NCBI GenBank assembly: GCA_964538875.1
Contig: CAZIHO010000119.1
Location: 1-9,593 of the forward strand
Length of the DNA: 9,593 nucleotides
Source: CAZIHO01 sp964538875
GTDB lineage: Bacteria; Pseudomonadota; Gammaproteobacteria; Chromatiales; Chromatiaceae
Direction of reading: 5' to 3'
Position 1 is the first letter of the stretch. Every line of letters starts with the position of its first letter. This document shows, one piece after another, positions 6,296 to 9,593 of the stretch. The notes under the pieces were generated by a model. It was not told the DNA's origin, made no database searches, and worked only from the letters and a program-made list of their open reading frames with translations. Position numbers and translations under genes: made by a program.

Positions 6296-7068
6296 GAACC
6301 CTGGGCGACACCGGCATCCGGGTCAGCCCCCTGGGGTTGGGCACGGTCAAGATCGGCCGCAACCAGCAGGTCAAATATCCGAGCCCCTTCGATTTGCCGG
6401 ATGATGCCCAGGTGCGCCACCTGCTGGCGACCGCCCATGAGTTGGGCATCAACCTGGTGGACACCGCCCCTGCCTATGGCACCAGCCAGGAGCGCCTGGG
6501 CCGCCTGTTACCCCGGCCCCGGGGCGACTGGGTGCTGGTGTCCAAGGTGGGAGAAATTTTCGAGCAGGGCCAATCCCGCTTCGACTTCGGCTTTGAGTAC
6601 ACCATCCGCACCGTGGAGGCCAGCCTGCGAACCCTGGGCACCGACTACCTGGACGCAGTGCTGATCCACTCGGACGGTGATGACCTGCGTATCCTGGAAC
6701 GGGAAGGGGTGGTCGAGGCCCTGGTGCGGCTCAAGGAGCGGGGCCTGATCCGGGCCCACGGCCTATCCGGCAAGACCCTGGCCGGGGGCCTGCGGGCGGT
6801 GGAGTTGCTGGACCTGGTGATGGTGACTCTGAACCTGAGCTACCGGGACGAACTGCCGGTAGTGGCCGCCGCCGCCGCCGCTCACAAGGGCGTGCTCATC
6901 AAAAAAGGCTTGCAGAGCGGCTGGGTGGACGGGCCCGCCGGGGTGCGGGCGTCCCTCGACTTTATCTTTACCCAGCCCGGCGTGGCGGGTTTGATCGTCG
7001 GCACCCTCAATCCGGACCACTTGCGGGCCAATTGGGCCACCCTGGACGAGTTGTTGACCCGGCCATGA
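6286..7068 (+). CDS. Aldo/keto reductase family protein
   Basis: A 260-residue TIM-barrel protein of the aldo/keto reductase superfamily, which reduces aldehydes or ketones with NADPH. The start MELRTLGDTGIRVSPLGLGT is the usual first strand. The catalytic tetrad is intact: Asp59 (VDTAPAYG), Tyr64, Lys87 (VLVSKVGE) and His128 (AVLIHSDG). The protein is shorter than the usual 300-330 residues, the region after HGLSGKT being compact, yet it ends with the family-like GLIVGTLNPDHLRANW. The ATG at 6286 lies inside the 3' end of the FAD gene; an in-frame ATG at 6268 would add six residues. The last codons overlap the waaA start as ATGA. A run of six alanines is encoded by (GCC)5GCT near 6864-6881. 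Its substrate is unknown; pairing with the flavoprotein suggests opposite redox steps on related compounds (inference). Confidence 0.87.
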   Translation: MELRTLGDTGIRVSPLGLGTVKIGRNQQVKYPSPFDLPDDAQVRHLLATAHELGINLVDTAPAYGTSQERLGRLLPRPRGDWVLVSKVGEIFEQGQSRFDFGFEYTIRTVEASLRTLGTDYLDAVLIHSDGDDLRILEREGVVEALVRLKERGLIRAHGLSGKTLAGGLRAVELLDLVMVTLNLSYRDELPVVAAAAAAHKGVLIKKGLQSGWVDGPAGVRASLDFIFTQPGVAGLIVGTLNPDHLRANWATLDELLTRP

Positions 7069-8342
7069 GGCGTCTCTATAGCCTGCTGCTGTATCTATTG
7101 ACGCCCCTGGTGGTGGCGCGGCTGCTGTGGCGCAGCCGGCGGGCCCCGGATTATCGGCGCCGCATCGGCGAACGTCTGGGTTTTCCGCCCCCCCTGGGGG
7201 ACCAGCCGACCCTCTGGGTCCATGCCGTCTCGGTGGGGGAAGTCCAGGCCAGCGCGCCCCTGATCCAACGCCTGCGCCAGGCCTATCCCCAGTGGCCGGT
7301 GCTAGTCACCACCACCACACCCACCGGCTCCCGGCGGTTGCGGGAATTACTAGGTGAAGAGGTGCTGCATGTCTATGCGCCCTACGACGTGCCCTGGGTG
7401 GTGGAGCGCTTCCTGGCCGCAGCCCGGCCGCGTTTAGCCATTTTCATGGAAACGGAAATCTGGCCCAACATCCTGGCCGGCTGCCAGCGGCGCGGCATTC
7501 CTACCCTGTTGGCCAACGCCCGCCTGTCGGAACGGTCCGCCCGCGCTTACGGGCGCGTTCCCGAGTTCACCCGCGCCACCTTTGCCCTGCTGGACCGGGT
7601 CGCGGCCCAGACCCAGGCGGACCGGGAGCGCTTCCAGGCCCTGGGCGTCCCCACCGGGCGGCTGGGGGTCACCGGCAGCATCAAATTCGACCAACGCCTA
7701 GCGCCGAGCCGCCGGGAACAGGCCGCCGTGCTGCGGCGGGCCTGGGGCGTGGACCGGCCCGTCTGGATCGCCGCCAGCACCCACGAGGGCGAGGACGAAC
7801 AGGTGCTGGACGCCCATCGCCAGGTGTTAGAGCAGTTACCCGGTGCCCTGTTGGTGCTGGTGCCCCGCCACCCAGAGCGCTTCGGCCGGGTCGCGGCCCT
7901 GATCGCTAAGCAGGGCTTCAGCCTGGTGCGCCGCTCGGAACAGCGGCCCTGCGCGCCCGGCACCCAGGTATTCCTGGGCGACAGCATGGGGGAACTGCCC
8001 ATGTTCTACGCCGCCGCCGACTTGGCGTTTGTGGGCGGCAGTCTGGTGTCCACCGGCGGCCATAATCCCCTGGAGCCGGCCAGCGCCGGCATTCCGGTGC
8101 TGATGGGACCTCATACCTTCAACTTCGCCGAGATCAGCGCCTTGCTGATCCGGGAGGAAGCGGCGCGCCAGGTCCAGGACGCCGCTGCCCTGGCGGAACA
8201 GGTACATGCCTGGCTGGCGGACGCCCATGAACGGGTCCGCCATGGGGACCAGGGCCGCCGGGTGGTGGAGCAGAATCGGGGCGCCCTGGACCGGCTGATG
8301 GCGGGCATCCGGGAATTGATGGAGCACAATCCAGGTTCCTGA
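7065..8342 (+). CDS. waaA: 3-deoxy-D-manno-octulosonic acid (Kdo) transferase
   Basis: A 425-residue GT30 glycosyltransferase, membrane-associated through an N-terminal helix (residues about 3-20). It transfers Kdo from CMP-Kdo to lipid IVA, the first inner-core step, before LpxL acts. The motif WVHAVSVGE contains the catalytic Glu59. VTTTTPTGSRR, METEIWPN and NARLSERSARAYG complete the acceptor domain. The donor domain shows ASTHEGED, VPRHPERF, GDSMGELPMFYAAADLAFVGGSLV, and GGHNPLEPASAGIPVLMGPHTFNF. Whether it adds one or two Kdo residues cannot be read from sequence. I chose the ATG at 7065 (MRRLYSLLLYLL), which matches E. coli WaaA, over a TTG at 7032; it shares ATGA with the end of the aldo/keto reductase gene, a sign of translational coupling. 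It is the last gene of the hldE operon. Confidence 0.96.
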   Translation: MRRLYSLLLYLLTPLVVARLLWRSRRAPDYRRRIGERLGFPPPLGDQPTLWVHAVSVGEVQASAPLIQRLRQAYPQWPVLVTTTTPTGSRRLRELLGEEVLHVYAPYDVPWVVERFLAAARPRLAIFMETEIWPNILAGCQRRGIPTLLANARLSERSARAYGRVPEFTRATFALLDRVAAQTQADRERFQALGVPTGRLGVTGSIKFDQRLAPSRREQAAVLRRAWGVDRPVWIAASTHEGEDEQVLDAHRQVLEQLPGALLVLVPRHPERFGRVAALIAKQGFSLVRRSEQRPCAPGTQVFLGDSMGELPMFYAAADLAFVGGSLVSTGGHNPLEPASAGIPVLMGPHTFNFAEISALLIREEAARQVQDAAALAEQVHAWLADAHERVRHGDQGRRVVEQNRGALDRLMAGIRELMEHNPGS

Positions 8343-8440
8343 AGCGGTCCCTGGCCTGCCGGGCAATCGCACCGCTTCCAGGGCGCCAATGGCCAACGGT
8401 GGATGGGGGAGGTACCACCCCTGGACCGCTAGTTGTAGCG
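8341..8440 (+). repeat. Competing inverted repeats just after waaA
   Basis: The arm GAAGCGGT (8341-8348, overlapping the waaA stop codon) pairs exactly with ACCGCTTC (8371-8378). The overlapping arm AGCGGTCC (8343-8350) pairs exactly with GGACCGCT (8423-8430). The second partner also overlaps a small perfect stem CGCTA-N4-TAGCG (8427-8440). The three pairings are mutually exclusive in part, so the RNA could fold in alternative ways. Confidence 0.5.
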
Positions 8441-8745
8441 TACCGGACGATTGCATTGGCGGGCCGAAAACGGAAAATAGTTCGTTAGAGAAAAGCTAGC
8501 GCCCGGTGATCGTCGTCCCGGCGCAAGGTTCCCGCAAAAGAGAAGAGGGACCATGGGCTCTGGCCGATGGAGCAGGCATTCCATGCCGAGTGTTGGCTAG
8601 GCCAGCCCGGCTGATTTGGGTTGGGGTGCAGCAACAACGCCTGGTTTTCCTTGCCCTTGGTAGAGGGCGGTTGGATGTTGCAAGTCGCGCGGCCTCCGGT
8701 CGGAGGACAGCGCGTTATGCCCATAAGAAGTCTGGAGGGAGAGGT
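8343..8745 (+). other. Structured non-coding region between waaA and the CHB_HEX-like gene
   Basis: About 400 bases without a credible gene. The left part (8341-8440) holds inverted repeats that share one arm. The middle has short stems: a GGTTCCC/GGGACC pair (8527-8551), GGCAT/ATGCC (8575-8587), TGGC/GCCA (8594-8604) and CAGCC/GGCTG (8603-8613). The right part has a stronger hairpin at 8686-8714. There is no T-run terminator for waaA. A weak promoter (TTGCAT 8451-8456, GAAAAT 8473-8478, spacing 16) could start a leader of more than 250 bases for the downstream gene. I compared it by eye with cyclic-di-GMP and glycine riboswitch consensus sequences and found no match. Confidence 0.5.
8686..8714 (+). 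repeat. Hairpin in the leader of the CHB_HEX-like gene
   Basis: CGCGC (8686-8690) pairs with GCGCG (8710-8714), and CCTCC (8693-8697) with GGAGG (8702-8706) around a GGTC loop, with a small internal loop. It lies about 20 bases upstream of the ribosome site (8734-8738). No T-run follows. It may stabilise or modulate the mRNA. Confidence 0.45.
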
Positions 8746-9039
8746 ATGAAACGAAGCTGGTTGTTTTCCATCTTAATCAGTCTGACCGCCGTCCTGGGCA
8801 TTACCGATGCCTTGGCGGCTGGTAAGCCGGATGCCAAGCCTCCCACTACCACCGCGTCACCGTTGGGTGGGACCTATTCCGGTTCGGTGACCGTCAGTCT
8901 GACGGTGGATGAACCCGCCACCACCTATTTCTGCACCGGTAGCGCATGTAGCCTAACCACGGTCTATACCGGGCCTATGACCTTTAGCACCACCACCAAT
9001 CTGCGCTATTACTCCCGGGATAACGCGGGCAATACGTAA
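8746..9039 (+). CDS. Secreted CHB_HEX_C-type domain protein, probably truncated
   Basis: A 97-residue exported protein. Residues 1-25 are a clear signal peptide (MKRSWLFSILISLTAVLG, cleavage likely after DALA). The rest resembles one chitobiase/beta-hexosaminidase C-terminal domain, a small beta-sandwich: PTTTASPLGGTYSGSVTVSLT, then DEPATTYF, VYTGPMTFSTTTNLRYYSRDNAGN. Two cysteines (YFCTGSACS) may form a disulfide. A strong GGAGG (8734-8738) seven bases upstream fixes the start. Such domains usually sit in longer multi-domain surface or secreted proteins. Here the frame stops at TAA (9037-9039) directly after NAGNT, yet the next codons in the same frame read TTKQQDYNI, the expected end of the domain. 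A single GAA-to-TAA change would explain it. Whether the short protein is functional is unclear. Confidence 0.65.
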   Translation: MKRSWLFSILISLTAVLGITDALAAGKPDAKPPTTTASPLGGTYSGSVTVSLTVDEPATTYFCTGSACSLTTVYTGPMTFSTTTNLRYYSRDNAGNT

Positions 9040-9167
9040 ACCACCAAGCAGCAAGACTACAACATTCCAATCACGTCCATAGTGTGCGGAATCGGGACTG
9101 CTCCTGGTGCCACGACTTTACCCGGGCGGAGGAGGGCTATTGTGCCTATCCGGGACCCTGCGGCTAG
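9040..9167 (+). pseudogene. Possible decayed 3' part of the CHB_HEX-like gene
   Basis: After the TAA, the same frame encodes TTKQQDYNI (9040-9066), which completes the CHB_HEX-like domain. Slightly further on, another frame reads NHVHSVRNRDCSWCHDFT and then GYCAYPGPCG before a TAG at 9165-9167. This contains a CxxCH (heme c-type) motif, and two further cysteines lie in GYCAYPGPC. One nonsense change plus one frameshift within about 50 bases would reconnect these into a single C-terminal extension. The first part is fairly persuasive. The second is suggestive only, because GC-rich DNA yields chance open frames. Confidence 0.35.
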
Positions 9168-9178
9168 CCGGTTCGCTT

Positions 9179-9187
9179 TGCTAGGAT
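9179..9187 (+). promoter_or_regulatory. Candidate extended -10 upstream of the L,D-transpeptidase gene
   Basis: TGC-TAGGAT resembles the putative hldE extended -10 (TGC-TAGCAT) and would start RNA near 9194. That RNA would pass through the terminator at 9236-9263 before reaching the ATG at 9282. No -35 is evident. Confidence 0.3.
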
Positions 9188-9235
9188 CCGCCTGGCGGAC
9201 TTAGCAGAATTCTGACTGGCTCAGCGCCTCCTTGA

Positions 9236-9263
9236 GGGCCGACCCTGGGTCGGCCCTTTTTTT
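9236..9263 (+). terminator. Strong intrinsic (rho-independent) terminator
   Basis: A perfect 9-base-pair stem, GGGCCGACC (9236-9244) with GGTCGGCCC (9248-9256), closes a three-base CTG loop and is followed directly by seven T (9257-9263). It reads on the plus strand and would end transcripts of the CHB_HEX-like gene. It lies 18 bases before the next ATG, an unusually tight position. Confidence 0.92.
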
Positions 9264-9281
9264 GGACCCGGCACAGGAACC

Positions 9282-9593
9282 ATGAAACTAACCAAGCGAA
9301 CCCTCCTGGCGGTCTCCCTGGCCACGGCTGGCATCGGTGCCGGTCTCTGGGCGTTTGGGAGACCCTGGTGGCGACCCCTATCAATCCAACGGCTGGGAGA
9401 ACAAACCCTGGACCAGGTATTGGCAGATTTGGGACCCCGGCTGGATGGAGAATGGGCGGCGCTGCACCGGGCCAACCAGTTGTCGTATCCGCCGGCGGAA
9501 GTGGCCCTGGTGGCGACCAAATTGGAGCGTCAACTGGAAGTCTGGAGCCGGGCGGCCCAGGGGCCATTCAAGCGCTTAGCCAGCTTTCCCATC
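9282..9593 (+). CDS. L,D-transpeptidase-like (YkuD family) protein, N-terminal fragment
   Basis: The 104 visible codons run open to the right edge. MKLTKRTLLAVSLATAGIGAGLWAF is a positively charged N-terminus followed by a hydrophobic helix (about 8-25), a signal peptide or inner-membrane anchor leading to the periplasm. The segment LSYPPAEVALVATKLERQLEVW, followed by RLASFPI, resembles the start of the catalytic fold in L,D-transpeptidase (YkuD) proteins, which crosslink peptidoglycan or attach proteins to it. The catalytic Cys/His motif lies beyond the window, so the assignment is by pattern only. The ATG at 9282 has an AGGA (9275-9278) three bases upstream, close but usable. Its leader either contains the strong terminator at 9236-9263 or must begin in the 18 bases after it. 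Confidence 0.65.
   Translation, partial: MKLTKRTLLAVSLATAGIGAGLWAFGRPWWRPLSIQRLGEQTLDQVLADLGPRLDGEWAALHRANQLSYPPAEVALVATKLERQLEVWSRAAQGPFKRLASFPI

Noticed and set aside
6864..6881. (GCC)5GCT trinucleotide run as a possible phase-variable repeat
   Set aside because: It is short, encodes an in-frame alanine stretch, and a change by whole triplets would not switch the reading frame.
8506..8745. An upstream extension of the CHB_HEX-like protein beginning near 8506
   Set aside because: The ATG at 8746 has a strong GGAGG and begins a clear signal peptide. The extension would bury the signal peptide and shows no motif.
8500..8745. Cyclic-di-GMP (GEMM) or glycine riboswitch in the leader of the CHB_HEX-like gene
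   Set aside because: GCAAA- and CGCAA-like words occur, but the conserved core sequences and stem order of these riboswitches are not present.
9069..9167. A CRISPR, tRNA or separate small gene around the CxxCH-bearing segment
   Set aside because: There is no repeat-spacer pattern, no cloverleaf, and no start codon with a ribosome site. A decayed 3' end of the upstream gene explains it better.

Overview
The window reads as GC-rich chromosome from a Gram-negative proteobacterium, most likely a gammaproteobacterial sulfur oxidiser. Three things point that way: the first codons of aprB (adenylylsulfate reductase beta subunit) at the left edge; LPS core and lipid A genes (hldE in its fused two-domain form, waaA, lpxL); and a hemerythrin / DUF2249 / NnrS-like gene set of the kind found in facultatively anaerobic or denitrifying proteobacteria. 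The taxonomic call is inference from gene content, because no rRNA gene is present.

Layout, left to right. (1) 1-77, minus: start of aprB. (2) 78-621: a 544-base gap containing an AT-rich island and a perfect 7+7 palindrome, with no convincing gene. (3) 622-2571, minus: a tight three-gene operon reading hemerythrin-like protein, DUF2249 protein, 12-helix NnrS-like membrane protein. The last two start with GTG and are packed so closely that translation is probably coupled. The operon has its own promoter, with a perfect FNR/DNR-type box (TTGAC-N4-GTCAA, 2629-2642) centred 41.5 bases upstream of the start site implied by a -10-like hexamer. (4) 2653-3570, minus: a lipid A acyltransferase (LpxL/HtrB family). 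(5) 3571-3682: a divergent promoter region. (6) 3683-8342, plus: a four-gene operon hldE, FAD-dependent oxidoreductase, aldo/keto reductase, waaA, with junctions of 3 bases apart, 10 overlapping and 4 overlapping. (7) 8343-8745: a structured non-coding stretch with competing inverted repeats. (8) 8746-9039, plus: a short secreted protein with a chitobiase/beta-hexosaminidase C-terminal-type domain. It ends at a TAA inside what looks like a longer ancestral reading frame, so it may be a decaying gene. (9) 9236-9263: a textbook intrinsic terminator. (10) 9282 to the right edge, plus: the N-terminal part of an L,D-transpeptidase-like protein, whose ATG lies only 18 bases past the terminator.

Working together: lpxL (lipid A acylation), hldE (ADP-heptose precursor) and waaA (Kdo transfer) all serve lipid A/inner-core LPS assembly, and the two redox enzymes locked between hldE and waaA are of unknown role. 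The hemerythrin/DUF2249/NnrS-like operon is a separate unit that looks tuned to low oxygen or nitric oxide. The aprB gene belongs to dissimilatory sulfur metabolism outside the window.
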